From assembly GCA_032718475.1 (NCBI GenBank), contig JAUCBJ010006310.1, forward strand, positions 1 through 26,703: a stretch of 26,703 nt of DNA, read 5' to 3'. Shown here piece after piece: positions 9,674 to 20,268 of the stretch. Numbering within the stretch: the first letter of the stretch is position 1; each line of letters begins with the position of its first letter. The notes below the pieces were generated by a model. The model saw only the letters and a list, made by a program, of their open reading frames with translations, searched no databases and was not told the DNA's origin. Made by a program: the position numbers and the translations under genes. Source of the stretch: Nemertoderma westbladi. Lineage: Eukaryota; Xenacoelomorpha; Nemertodermatida; Nemertodermatidae.

Positions 9674-11345
9674 ACTAGAAAGCCCGTGGCCTTCGGCCAC
9701 GGCTTTCTAGTTCACAAGCTTCTATACAATCAATCAATCAATGGACAATATCAAACATAAATAAATAAATTAATTAACTTAACAAAACTTTACATACGAC
9801 TAACAGACTGATCCCGTTTTAGTTGCAGCTACATACAATAATAAACATAAGGCTTTATGTTGTAGTAGATACCTTCCAAGTAACACCTCCAATGGATTAC
9901 AAATAATAAAATGTGAAAAGGTTTAAACTGTGTGTGATGTTTCCCCCTTAGTGGAGTAGCTGCAGAGTAGTGGTTAGCGTCCTCGCAAACATAATCTATA
10001 GTGCAGTAGGTCACTGCAGCAACTCTATCGTATTAAAATGGAAGGTTTTAATTTCATACATTTCGCCCCCTAGTGGCAGACTGCATAATTATGCACTGGT
10101 TAGCGTCCTCCCCAAACATGACGACTATGGTGTAGTAGTCCTCTGCCAAGTGCCAAGTATCAGCAAAAAAGCATTCATAAACAACAAAATTGTAGGTTTC
10201 CTCATTCAGACATTTCATCCCCTAATAGCGGCAGACTGGGGAACTGTAGATTGGTCATCGTATCCCCAAGCCCAAATACACACCCTATGGTGTAGTATAC
10301 TCTGCTTGGTATCAGCAAAAAACATTATAAACATATTGTGTAAAGGACCTAAGTCTCAGCTAAAAATCATTATTAATAACAAAATAGGATAAGATTTTCA
10401 CTTTCAGACATTTCGCCTCCTAGTGGCAGACTGAAGAACCGCAAACTGGTCGGCGTCCTCCCAACACGCAGCTATGGTCAGGTAGAATTTATTCTGCAAA
10501 GTGTCAGCAGAGTGGTTACGAATTACGATGATGCAATAACTGCTGTTATAATTTCCTGCTTGCATCAGTAATCAGTAATTTCTCCGATAACAAAACAACT
10601 GCAGAATAATGCAATTTTACCTCAAAGACGCATTCATGCAAGTATCAAGTAAATGTGTAAAAAATCAGCCTCGAGATAGCCTTTACAATTCATGTTCACG
10701 GGTTGAGGATGGTCTGCATTATATAGGTGCACGCACATGATAGAGTCAAGATCCAACTTGTAGGATGACGGACTGACGACCTGCTAGGCCTACCTCGCTA
10801 GCACCCATCCGGTACATTGCAAAAATGAATAATTGAATCATTTTGTGTTTATGATTATAAACAATATGTGAACTGAAAAAAGCTAATCTAAGATTTACTG
10901 CTTGTTCTTACCAATGTAAGTCAAGAACCAATCACAGTAGATCCACTCCACTCTCCTGCTGGGTCCTATTTATTGAGATTACTACTTAACCAACCCAGCC
11001 TGCTGCATGCCACCTATGATTGGTCTGCAAGTAGCTAGCTGCCTTGCTAACTAACTCTCAGCTTTGCCAGGCCTGTACTGCCAAAAGGAATATTCGAATC
11101 ACTTTGAGATTTTATCACACAACATGTTGCAGCGAATACAAAATACGCATTCACGCAAGCATACGCGTAAAATAAGCCTCGAGATAGCGATAGTTTACGT
11201 GCTCGGGACGAGATCTTTCGATCGATGTATCATTTGCTCAGATTGGTGCTCGTGTGTCGGAGCGTATAGCTTGGACAGACTCACAGACTCATAGACTCAC
11301 AGACTCATAGACTCACAGACAGACAGAGGATATTTATATATATAG
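9674..11345 (+). mobile_element. Hairpin-headed ~1.8 kb repeat element, copy 2
   Basis: This is a near-identical copy of 7845-9673 in direct orientation, starting with the same hairpin at 9674-9711. It differs by scattered substitutions and small indels, for example near 7930/9765 and 8110/9945, and has only one tail unit. It ends in TATATATAG and a short TAGA run (11343-11360). The open frame at 9970-10392 is longer than its counterpart only because a stop is mutated, so it is not taken as a gene. Confidence 0.8.
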
Positions 11346-11360
11346 ATAGATAGATAGATT

Positions 11361-12650
11361 AAATTACTTACTATTACTAATATTACTTACTAAATTACTT
11401 ATTATTAACTTAAATTTATTTACATATAACTTTCTCTTAACAAAATAAATGTTTATTACAGATTTGTAATCCTGTAGGGCCGGGCAAATTTCTATCCGAT
11501 CAAATAAACCACTATAAGATAAATAAATATGCTGTATTTGTGATGTGTTTACTCTACAATATTTTTAAACTCGCAGCAATATATATTTTCTCGCTATAAT
11601 CTTTTTCAGCTCGCCACGGTTTCGATAATATTTACTTGTGATATTTTCAACACTCGTTATTGTTCACCCCAACACCACGATATTATTAATTTTCACCAAT
11701 ACCTTAACGAACATCAACAACTTTGCCTGTAGTGTTCAGTAGTATACAACTCCATATTCGGAATTTGGCTAATATTTTGTCTGTATAACATTATACAGTA
11801 ACAATTTTTATGTGAGTAATGGAATATTTATTGGAAGACGCATTAACTCTTGACGTGGGACTAATTGTTCACCATTCCTTGGTAATGTCGTAACCGCTAC
11901 CCACACTCACACCATCCCTATTACGAATGTTTGCGTATTTATATTACTCATCCCTTATCCAAAGACTGCGTATTATATTAATGTTGCCAAGAGAATAGGA
12001 TTACTATTACAATTCCAAAACATAAGAACCCGGTTTATTTTGGCACCGTTATCTTCTTTTATTAATTAATTATACTGTAATGTTGTTAGTAGAATTACAT
12101 TATTACTAGTAACCAAAGCCTCTCACGTCATATAAAACGGTTTTACTTTGTTTTACACTACGTACAGTATATAACTGGGAAACTGTATCAGCAGGGATCC
12201 TACTGTATGCTTTTTGTACAACGAAATTATGAATATGTTTAGTTTATTATATGGTTATAATTAAATATAATACCAGTAGTTTTGTGGTGATACACTATTA
12301 GTGTACACTTTTAGTTCCTTTAATTTGATAAGAAACACCAAGTTTAAAATGTAGACGATTATTGAAATTAAATTACTAAATAGGCCTATCATTTAGTGTA
12401 TTGTATTCAGTAAAGAATACGGGCGGTATAAAGCAAATACGATTGTCAGCAGTACATGCTGTACAATATATGTATTTCAGTGTCAGTTTCTCAGTATGTA
12501 AAACATCTTCACAGTTCACCTTCATACAATAATATTTAGAAATGTTTCATTAAATATAAAATATACAGTATGTAAGGGAGATATTGCGGTTGGTGGCTAA
12601 GTCAGCAGATTCTAATAATTCAATCACCAAAATCATTAAAATCAAAAACC
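11361..12650. other. AT-rich DNA, no gene seen
   Basis: No coding sequence or clear repeat is visible apart from one TAGGCCTA palindrome (12381). Confidence 0.55.
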
Positions 12651-12728
12651 AAGGCGTCCTCCTAAACTATCAGACTATAGTATATAAAACTATATGCTAT
12701 ATACAGTAGTTTAGGATTAGGACGCCTT
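12651..12728. repeat. 78-nt hairpin (miRNA-like or miniature element)
   Basis: AAGGCGTCCTCCTAAACT (12651-12668) pairs with 12708-12728, whose complement is AAGGCGTCCTAATCCTAAAC then T. Only a 3-nt bulge breaks the stem. The inner part (ACTATAGTATATA / TATATGCTATATA) can extend it. Confidence 0.75.
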
Positions 12729-12852
12729 GACTAAAAACACAACTACAGTTCAGTTAAATTAAATTACAATCATGACATAGGCTTACAGTAAATGGTAGGC
12801 CTACTGTATTTACCTTTAATAAGAAAACAAGATAATAATTAAACTTAAATAG

Positions 12853-13157
12853 TAAAAATATCGAGAGTAAAAATAATATATACAGTGTGGAAAATGCATA
12901 TTTATGGTAGCTACTGTAGTGTTTTTACAAAAACAATGTTTAGGCCTATTTTAGTTTCGATGGTACTACAAAATGTAGCTATTGTTTTCGTTGGTCAGTT
13001 GGTAGCTACAGTATAATGTTTCATTCCAAAAATTATAGCTATTTTTACTCTCGATATTATATTTTTACTCTCGATATTCTTACTCTCGATATTTTTCAAC
13101 ACTCGATCTGTCGATATTTTTACGTGCGATATTTTTCGTGTCTCAATATTTTTCAAT
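12853..13157. repeat. Inverted and tandem TTTTTACTCTCGATATT repeats
   Basis: Units of about 19 bp start near 13041, 13060 and 13079 and decay to TCGATATTTTT up to 13157. A reversed copy (AATATCGAGAGTAAAAATA) lies at about 12857-12876. Confidence 0.75.
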
Positions 13158-13440
13158 ATAACCAACCACACCATCAGGCCATAGACCATAGATGATAGAC
13201 CTAGTAGGCCTACCTAGTAGTAGGTACTGTCCGACTGTCAAAGTAAGTAATCCTTTTCTGTAATCTGAAGTGCTAAAAAGGTGAGTGTGTTCGGGTATAA
13301 CTTTTGCGTAGAGGTATAGCCTACATAGAGGCTACATGTAGGTATGTGTAGCCTACATGTAGATGCACGTGTAGGGTGAATGTAGGTAGGTGTAGGTAGG
13401 TCTTTAAAAACAACAATGATGAATGAATAGGCCTACACGG

Positions 13441-13600
13441 GGTACCCGGACCCGAACTTCCTCGATGAGATGCGAATGCGGCGAATGGGGGTGGTACCCG
13501 GAACAACCACGAAGAGATGCGCATATGGCGGGCGGTGGTACCCGAGACAACCAGGAGGAGATGCGAATACGTCGAATGGGGGTCCCCTGAATACCCACGA
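13441..13600. repeat. 44-52 bp GC-rich minisatellite
   Basis: GGTACCCG starts at 13441, 13493 and 13537, and a GGTCCCC variant at 13581. The units contain GAGATGCG(A/C)AT and GGCGAATGGGGG. Unit lengths of 52, 44 and 44 are not multiples of three, so the open frames across it are not kept as repeated peptide. Confidence 0.75.
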
Positions 13601-14444
13601 GACGGAGCCTATCAATACTACAGTACTGACAAAGGAAAAAACGACTGAACGATATACCGATACATACTGTAGATCTTATGATCCTGCGGGTTCAGGCATG
13701 GAGGCTAATGACTTTGTATGGGCCGAACGGCCCGAACCTGATGTTTCCAGTCAAGGAGGAATCGACTAACGGTTAGGGTTAGAGCTCGTCGTCGGTGTCC
13801 ATAAGGGTCTGAGGATGAGTGGGTGATTCAACAAAAAGCTAACAATGATACCGGACTGACTGATTGAACCAGAGTGGCGATGGTAGTCGCTGATGTATAT
13901 ATATTATATATATCATGTACCGGGTATTGATTGTTAGTAGATATTTTTTTATAGTATTTGTTTATTAAATTGTCTTCAATGTCTATATTGATAATATTGT
14001 GTGCTGTGCTGATTTTACTTATTTTTCATTTTATACATCTTGCTGTGGCCGTTTTAATCTACTAAACTGCCGTATCAATTTCATGATATTTTAATGGATA
14101 TGCAATTTAACTTCTTCTTTCTATTAACTTTCAATGCAATCAGATATAACTGTAAAGCTATTGACTTTCGTGTTATTGTTTTGCTGTTACTTCGAGATGG
14201 GATTTGATGGGATTTCAGTCAGTCAGTTGTTATACTGTTATACCTCTCCGTACTGCTGTACTGTAGGCCTAGTTGTTACTCTCTGACTTTGATTTAGCAA
14301 TACAAGAATACAGCTCTGCAGCTATTTCTATATTTCAGTAGGCCTATATCTGTATATCTGTCAGTCTGTATATGTATATATCATATAACTGTATAAACTG
14401 TAAACTCTGAACACTGAATTAAACCAGAATTCCGTTCTGCCGTT
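13601..14444 (+). other. Sequence 5' of the PLEKHA-like start codon
   Basis: This stretch probably holds the 5'UTR and possibly the promoter or an upstream intron. A TATA-rich palindrome lies at about 13895-13918, an acceptor-like pyrimidine tract ends TTTCAG at 14338, and TAGGCCTA occurs at 14264 and 14339. No transcription start can be fixed from sequence. Confidence 0.4.
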
Positions 14445-14918
14445 ATGCCTTCTCGTCAACAAAGTGAGTCGTTCCACCTGGAGGACCTTCCTAAGGGTTG
14501 GAACTTCTACGTCCAACGGGACGGCCGGATATTCTTTACGAACGAGAAGGACCGCTACACTACGTGGATGCATCCCCGTTCCGGGAAGGCTATGGCCACG
14601 GGGTTCACCCAACGCCAGGACCTCCCGATCGGTTGGGAGGAAGGCATCACCAGAGAAGGCGCGTGTTACTTCATCAATCACCACGAGCAGCTGACCACGT
14701 TCAGACATCCGTTGACCGGACATATAGTCGCGGACTCCAACGTCTACAGACTCAACGAGCCGGGACTCTCCGAAGCGACTATGAACCGACGCCACACCCC
14801 GCGGGAAGAGAGACCCCCGTTGCAGGAAAAGAATCTAGCAAACTCTACGAGAAATGCCAAGGAAATATTCCATAAAGGATGGATCTTTAAGCAGAGCACC
14901 AATTACAACAATGAGCAT
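14445..14918 (+). CDS. PLEKHA5/7-like: PLEKHA5/7-like gene, exon 1: tandem WW domains and start of PH domain
   Basis: This exon codes for residues 1-158. WW1 spans about residues 15-45 (LPKGW at 15-19, second Trp W41, P44). WW2 spans about 60-90 (LPIGW at 60-64); its second Trp is replaced by Phe (F86). From memory, PLEKHA5/7 also lack that Trp in WW2. After a linker of about 50 residues, the first PH strand begins at KGWIFKQ (144-150). The start is supported by an in-frame TGA at 14415, with no ATG between, and a purine at -3. The exon ends in CAT followed by donor GTGAGT at 14919, phase 0. In vertebrates this family acts at cell junctions and microtubule-linked sites; the WW domains bind PDZD11 and the PH domain binds phosphoinositides. 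A pyrimidine-rich acceptor-like site near 14338 could begin a 5'UTR exon. Translation past 14918 is intronic. I cannot assign the paralogue: this may be the single invertebrate ancestor of PLEKHA5/6/7. Confidence 0.88.
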
Positions 14919-15217
14919 GTGAGTTTCTTCTTATTTCTGTATTTAAGTCATGGGAGCGTGAAAGAAGGGGTAGTCTGGTAGTGGTGGCAGCTATTTACTT
15001 ACCTATGAAAGCCTAATATTTAATAATTAAATGTATGTGCTCTTTGATTTTTATAAAATACCGGTATTTAATTATAATTTTAATGATAATAGGCCTACTG
15101 TAATAGCGCATAAGGAAACTATTACTTATAAAGCTCGTACAGACGCAGATACTAACCACTATATATATATATATTATAGTGTCATAAATATTATATATAC
15201 TATATATATATATATGT

Positions 15218-15410
15218 CCATCGTTGTCCTCATTGGGCCACTAACCACAAAAGTACCATAAATACAAATACATAAACCATAACTCACATTGTTCTCTAGC
15301 ATATTATTATCATTCATATGTATATATTTATAGTTTGGACCGGTTTTATTTTAAATTTTATTGAGAAATAAAAGTTTTATTACCCCGAAGAGGGGTGTAG
15401 TTTTAAAAAA
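15218..15410 (+). mobile_element. LINE 3' tail with ACCCC/GGGGT hairpin
   Basis: About 190 bp ends GAAATAAAAGTTTTATT, hairpin ACCCC-GAAGA-GGGGT (15382-15396), then GTAGTTTT and an A run. The duplicated copy has the hairpin at 15825-15839. The same stem occurs at the 3' end of the LINE at 21869-22620. No coding part remains. Confidence 0.65.
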
Positions 15411-16106
15411 ATAATAAAGCTCGTACGCGTACCCGTACGCCGTACAAACTATAAAATTATGTAAACTGGATGGCATTAGTATACACCATGTCTCAGAATA
15501 TAGTGTCGTAATTCAGTGTCACGCCCCCCCCCCCCCCCCCTAATTTTTCTACAAATTGTAATGAGATTGCATGAAATTTGAAACAGAGATAGTTTCACCT
15601 CCCGGTCAACTGGGTGAGCCAGAATTTTTATTTTTGCTTTCAATCTATAGCTACAAGCGTCCATCGTTGTCCTCATTGGGCCACTAACCACAAAAGTACC
15701 ATAAATACAAATACATAAACCATAACTCACATTGTTCTCTAGCATATTATTATCATTCATATGTATATATTTATAGTTTGGACCGGTTTTATTTTAAATT
15801 TTATTGAGAAATAAAAGTTTTATTACCCCGAAGAGGGGTGTAGTTTTAAAAAAAAAATAAACCTCGTACGCGTACCCGTACGCCGTACAAACTATAAAAT
15901 TATGTAAACTGGATGGCATTAGTATACACCATGTCTCAGAATATAGTGTCGTAATTCAGTGTCACGCCCCCCCCCCCCCCCCCCCCTAATTTTTCTACAA
16001 ATTGTAATGAGATTGCATGAAATTTGAAACAGAGATAGTTTCACCTCCCGGTCAACTGGGTGAGCCAGAATTTTTATTTTTGCTTTCAATCTATAGCTAC
16101 AAGCGT
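15218..16106 (+). repeat. 443/446-bp tandem duplication
   Basis: Unit 1 is 15218-15660 and unit 2 is 15661-16106, both starting CCATCGTTGTCCTCATTGGG. They differ mainly in A-run length and in the C run (17 C at 15524-15540, 20 C at 15967-15986). Each unit contains a LINE 3' tail, then part of repeat family B. Confidence 0.95.
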
Positions 16107-16465
16107 TTAAAAAAAGTGTCTCCAGCGATATTACACCAGTTACACCGCAGTTATTCTTCTACCTTATATAGGCCTATAGCTGTTTGTTGGTACCAAACCA
16201 ATGGAAAGCTGGCCATGCAAGGATTCCAAATACTGAAATATGTAACACAATTTGAATTTCGTTGAAAAATAGCTGATATATGAGCGTTCAAATGTTGCAT
16301 GGTTCTGCAACGACGCGAGGCTATTTTATTCTATTAATAAATAAACCATATTCTGGAACATTTTTTAAATGTATGAATAGCTACGTAATAGTATGATTAA
16401 AGATGTAATGCATTGTTGCCCAGCTACGTATTTGGATAAACAAAATATTCCAGAATATGATATGA
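15943..16465 (+). repeat. Dispersed repeat family B, copy 2, with degenerate fold-back
   Basis: This matches 3935-4300. At 16348-16460 the arms CATATTCTGGAACATTTT and AAAATATTCCAGAATATG face each other, with GCTACGTA in both, mirroring the better-kept fold-back at 4147-4498. Confidence 0.8.
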
Positions 16466-16518
16466 AATAAAAACCTTCAGCGAATAAAACTGTAATAATC
16501 ACTTCTGCCTTATCCTTC

Positions 16519-16582
16519 AGCAAATTAACCTAATATAATAATCTCGGCCTGCGGCCTCGGTAATTATACAGGTTAATTTGCT
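16519..16582. repeat. Palindrome around CGGCCTGCGGCC
   Basis: AGCAAATTAACCT (16519-16531) is exactly mirrored at 16570-16582, with an AT-rich inner part and a GGCC-TGC-GGCC centre. Confidence 0.8.
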
Positions 16583-16594
16583 TCTGGAACGGCA

Positions 16595-16924
16595 TCAGTG
16601 ACTATTCTGTGATATTCGCTTCAGGTTATTATTTCCGTATATTAACTCTAGAACATTGCAATATTGTATGTATATTGCATATGGGACATTATTGCATAGA
16701 GTAAATGACATTGCAAAATTTACTAAAAGTAAAGGTGACAACAGTAAAAGCATATAAATAGCATTAATAAATATATATATAACTCCTGCTCTATCTCCTG
16801 ATATCCAACTTGGCTCGAGAACATCCCTCTCAACATCTCGATCATGGTAATTACGAAAAGTCTTAGTACCAGGCATGTGCTTGTAAAATCTGTCCATGCT
16901 TGGATGGAATAGGCTACAATTCAA
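16595..16924 (-). other. Minus-strand open frame, uncertain
   Basis: This is a 109-codon open frame. Its first third (MDRFYKHMPGTKTFRNYHDR and the following VERDVLEPSWISGDRAG) has coding-like composition; the rest is AT-driven. I recognise no family. It could be an element fragment or chance. Confidence 0.15.
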
Positions 16925-17698
16925 AGATATATACCAGATACCTGCAGTTTATGAGTCTTGTTGTTTATAGCTTTATTTATACAAGGTCTAAATTATCAAA
17001 TGTAGCAAAATTAGAAGCCCATTCTAGTCCTGAACCAAAGCATACCTGCTTGGCAAACCAAGGCATTCATGCTACCGGTACATGAGAATAAATACAGTAA
17101 ACACACCAAAGGATATTTGACAATGATGTAATGTTCCACTTCACCCCTTTTTCTGTTTCACTTGACCTCAGTTTAGAAAACATAGGCCTACGTTTTAATA
17201 GATTTTATTTGGTAATTAAAGGTTCCCACTATGTAAAAATCAAAGCAGTATAACATATGGTCATGTAAAAATACAAAGCATTGTCATCAGGTTACATATT
17301 TGGTTGTACCAGATGTAATTTTCAGAACTAAAATTGTAATTAACTTGCATATAGTTTTCATACTATATATTGTTTCCATGTAATTCTAGGTGTCCCCTTT
17401 CCTGATTAAATATTACGTTGATATATAGTTACTTTATTATTGGTAATAATCAATTTAATGATGCTGATGGGAGTATTTTTGTAATCAATTACCAAAACAA
17501 AAAATTATTTTGTTTCACTCCACCATGCATGTTTTACTTCACCCCCGATGACGGTACTGGTAGTGATAAAAAATCATAATTTAAAAATTTAAAATTAAAT
17601 TGACCAACTTTTTCTTGTGAAAATGTATTTTATTATGACGTTTTTTGTTCTAGAACAACTATTTGGCCATCTGACAAAAAGATGGTGTGTAGCTAGTA

Positions 17699-17960
<262 letters not shown>

Positions 17961-18491
17961 TTATGTTAGCTAGTACTCTTTATTCGCTAGTAAAAAAAAT
18001 AAAAATGTAATTTAATCCTCAAATTTATTTGTCAATGATAAGAATAAGAAATATGAAATAAATAAGCATTACAATAAGAAATGAATTAAAATTGAAATAA
18101 ATTAAAATTTATTTTATTTATGTAACCATAGCAACAAAAATATATAATTCTAGAATAAAATTGATAATACAAAGCCAATTTGGGCATAGATAACTATAGT
18201 AATGCCAAACTGGATATGTACAAAATCGTACTGTACCAGTACCTACCTATGCACATGTAAATGTACACATTATCAATTAACAGTAATATAAACCGAATGA
18301 ATTCAACTGAACTGTACACATTATCCGATTATAAATAAAGTCAAAACTGTATGCTAAAAAAAGCAGCATGTTGTTCGAATTAAAATGGTGCGTACGTTGG
18401 AGATTATGGACTTAGACAAATACAATAAAATGCTCGGTTGGCAAAAAATTATAAAAAGCTATATTGTCTTTTTCTCGAATGTATGTTGGCC

Positions 18492-18763
18492 GTAGTCCCA
18501 AGGTCCCGTAGTCCCGTAGTCCCGCAGTCCCGTAGTCCCGTGGTCCCGTAGTCCCGTGGTCCCGTGGTCCCGTAGTCCCGTGGTCCCGTAGTCCCGTGGT
18601 CCCGTGGTCCCGTAGTCCCGTGGTCCCGTGGTCCCGTAGTCCCGTGGTCCCGTGGTCCCGTAGTCCCGTAGTCCCGTAGTCCCGTGGTCCCGTGGTCCCG
18701 TAGTCCCGTGGTCCCGTAGTCCCGTGGTCCCGTAGTCCCGTAGTCCCGTGGTCCCGTAGTCCC
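18492..18763. repeat. Octamer GTCCCGTR array, about 32 units
   Basis: The units are nearly invariant except the last base, which alternates irregularly between A and G, plus one GTCCCGCA unit. Each unit carries one CpG, so this is a CpG-dense block in an AT-rich intron. Confidence 0.95.
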
Positions 18764-19371
18764 TATATTATTATGTGTAAATTTATGTCAGGAATGTCAA
18801 GTCAATAAACTAAAAACTATTTTTTTTCGCCCAAATAAGTTCATTACGAATAGCGGTACCGGTACCGGTACCGGTAATACTTATTTACACTGATAATTTT
18901 CACATTTCACCAAAAAGTTGTGCTTTACTGCATATTACTGTAGTTTCAATGACATATAGATAATTAATGTGATACACATTAATATATACTGTTATGTAAT
19001 CATTATAATTCAACAATCCTAATATTTTCTTTCATCTCATAAACTTACAGTACAGCATTGGGAATGATTTAAACCTATAAATAGCGAAATATTGATTAGG
19101 ATTTGTGACGAAGTGACTTCTAATTTGTAGCGAAATTGCTTTGAGTTACAGTCACTTCGACACACAATTTCTTTGTCGAATGGTCAGTTTTGCACTGTTG
19201 TTTTGTTTGTCACCAGTTTTTGCATACGGTAATTAGTACGGTAGGGCCTATCTACCTACAGAACCTTGGGTAAGGAATGGTAACCAAACCGTGTAATCTT
19301 AAATTCTTATTGTCGTGTTCGTAAAGGAAGTTTGTATTCCTGCAACCAATCACGTTATCGTCCTATTGTAG
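18764..19371. other. 3' part of intron 1
   Basis: A short CGGTAC run (18854-18876) is followed by AT-rich DNA leading to the exon 2 acceptor. No gene is seen. Confidence 0.6.
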
Positions 19372-19919
19372 GTGTGGAAGTCTCGTTACTTTGTGCTCCA
19401 GAACTGCGCCCTCTTCTACTACCGGAACCCCGAGGACTCCAACATTCTCGGTTCCGTCATTCTCACCGACTATAAGATAAAACCCGCGGACGCGCGGCTC
19501 GTAGGGAAGGACCACGCCTTCCGCGCCGACAACCCTGGACTCAAGAGTTTCGTCTTCGCAGCGGAAACCGAGGCCGAAAAGGATCTCTGGATGAACAAAA
19601 TGAATCAGGGCAGTAAGTCGGCGCCGAGTCGGGTTGCCAATGGTGAGAACGCGGAGCCGACGGGGTCGTTGGGGAGGCTGGATCGCGAGGACCGGAAGTC
19701 GGGACGTGTGGAGGGTCGACGAGAGAGACGGAGCACGCGGGAGACCACGACGAAGTCGTCGTTCGTGACCACGGAGCAGCGCAGGGAGACGGACGAGGAG
19801 AGACTGGCGAGGAAACTGTCTCCCAGCAACCAGCAGAGGGGTTCGTTACCTGGGAATGCCCGTGGGTCTGGGAGCAGGGCACCCCCGGTCGCCAGGAGTC
19901 AAAGTCTAGGGGGAAACAG
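19372..19919 (+). CDS. PLEKHA5/7-like: PLEKHA5/7-like gene, exon 2: bulk of PH domain plus basic linker
   Basis: This exon begins after acceptor TTGTAG at 19371 in phase 0 and codes for residues 159-340 plus two bases of codon 341. It completes the PH domain: VWKSRYFVL (159-167) forms strand 2, with the basic K-S-R pattern typical of phosphoinositide-binding PH domains. ALFYYRNPED (171-180) and the ILGSVIL strand (183-189) follow. The domain closes with the C-terminal helix around DLWMNKMNQ, carrying the near-invariant Trp W231. Residues about 240-340 are charged, Ser/Arg-rich and probably disordered, ending RSQSLGGN. The donor is CAG|GTGGGT at 19920. The reading frame continues about 56 codons into the intron before a stop, so that read-through is not evidence of coding. 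Base composition is distinctly GC-richer than the flanking introns, as expected of an exon. Confidence 0.88.
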
Positions 19920-19987
19920 GTGGGTTTATTGGTTGGATAGAATAGGACGAAACTTCAATTCTAAGCACAACCGTTTGTTATGTTCAT

Positions 19988-20058
19988 TAGAATGTGTGTG
20001 TTTGGGGGGGTGGATGTGTGTTTGGGGGGGGGGGTGTGTGTGTTTGGGGGGGGTGTTT
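19988..20058 (+). repeat. GTGTGTTTG(n) G-run repeats
   Basis: Three runs of seven or more G separated by GTGTGTTT-like spacers lie just inside intron 2. The non-template strand has quadruplex-forming potential. Confidence 0.8.
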
Positions 20059-20268
20059 AATGGTGGCGTTTGGAGCGATTGGGAATAGAAATGACAACGC
20101 GACAAGCAATAACTAAATAACCCCCTAATCTTATTTTAATTTAATTGTGTCCACGCCCTCTAAATCGAGAATAATGAATGACAACAGCAGTGGGTTGGTC
20201 ACATTTGGGAACTGCAAACTGAAACATGCAGTTGGCATGGCAATGGACTCGATCATAACAAATAACCT

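Noticed and set aside
8148-10392. Two similar open frames of 94 and 140 codons in the hairpin-headed element
   Set aside because: They run through degenerate DNA subrepeats. The length difference is a single stop change, and there is no domain or codon-level conservation.
9238-11294. Twin 76-codon open frames in the element tails
   Set aside because: They end in GACTCACAGACT simple repeat, are shared only because the DNA is duplicated, and match no protein family.
13470-13769. 99-codon GC-rich open frame upstream of the PLEKHA-like gene
   Set aside because: It lies over a minisatellite with 52/44-bp units that are not multiples of three; the remainder matches no family and has no convincing splice context.
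18492-18763. CRISPR-like regular array
   Set aside because: It is a contiguous 8-bp tandem repeat with no spacers, in a eukaryotic intron.
19920-20088. Coding extension of exon 2
   Set aside because: The frame enters low-complexity G-rich DNA after a good donor, and the alternative join at 19919 restores frame with exon 3.
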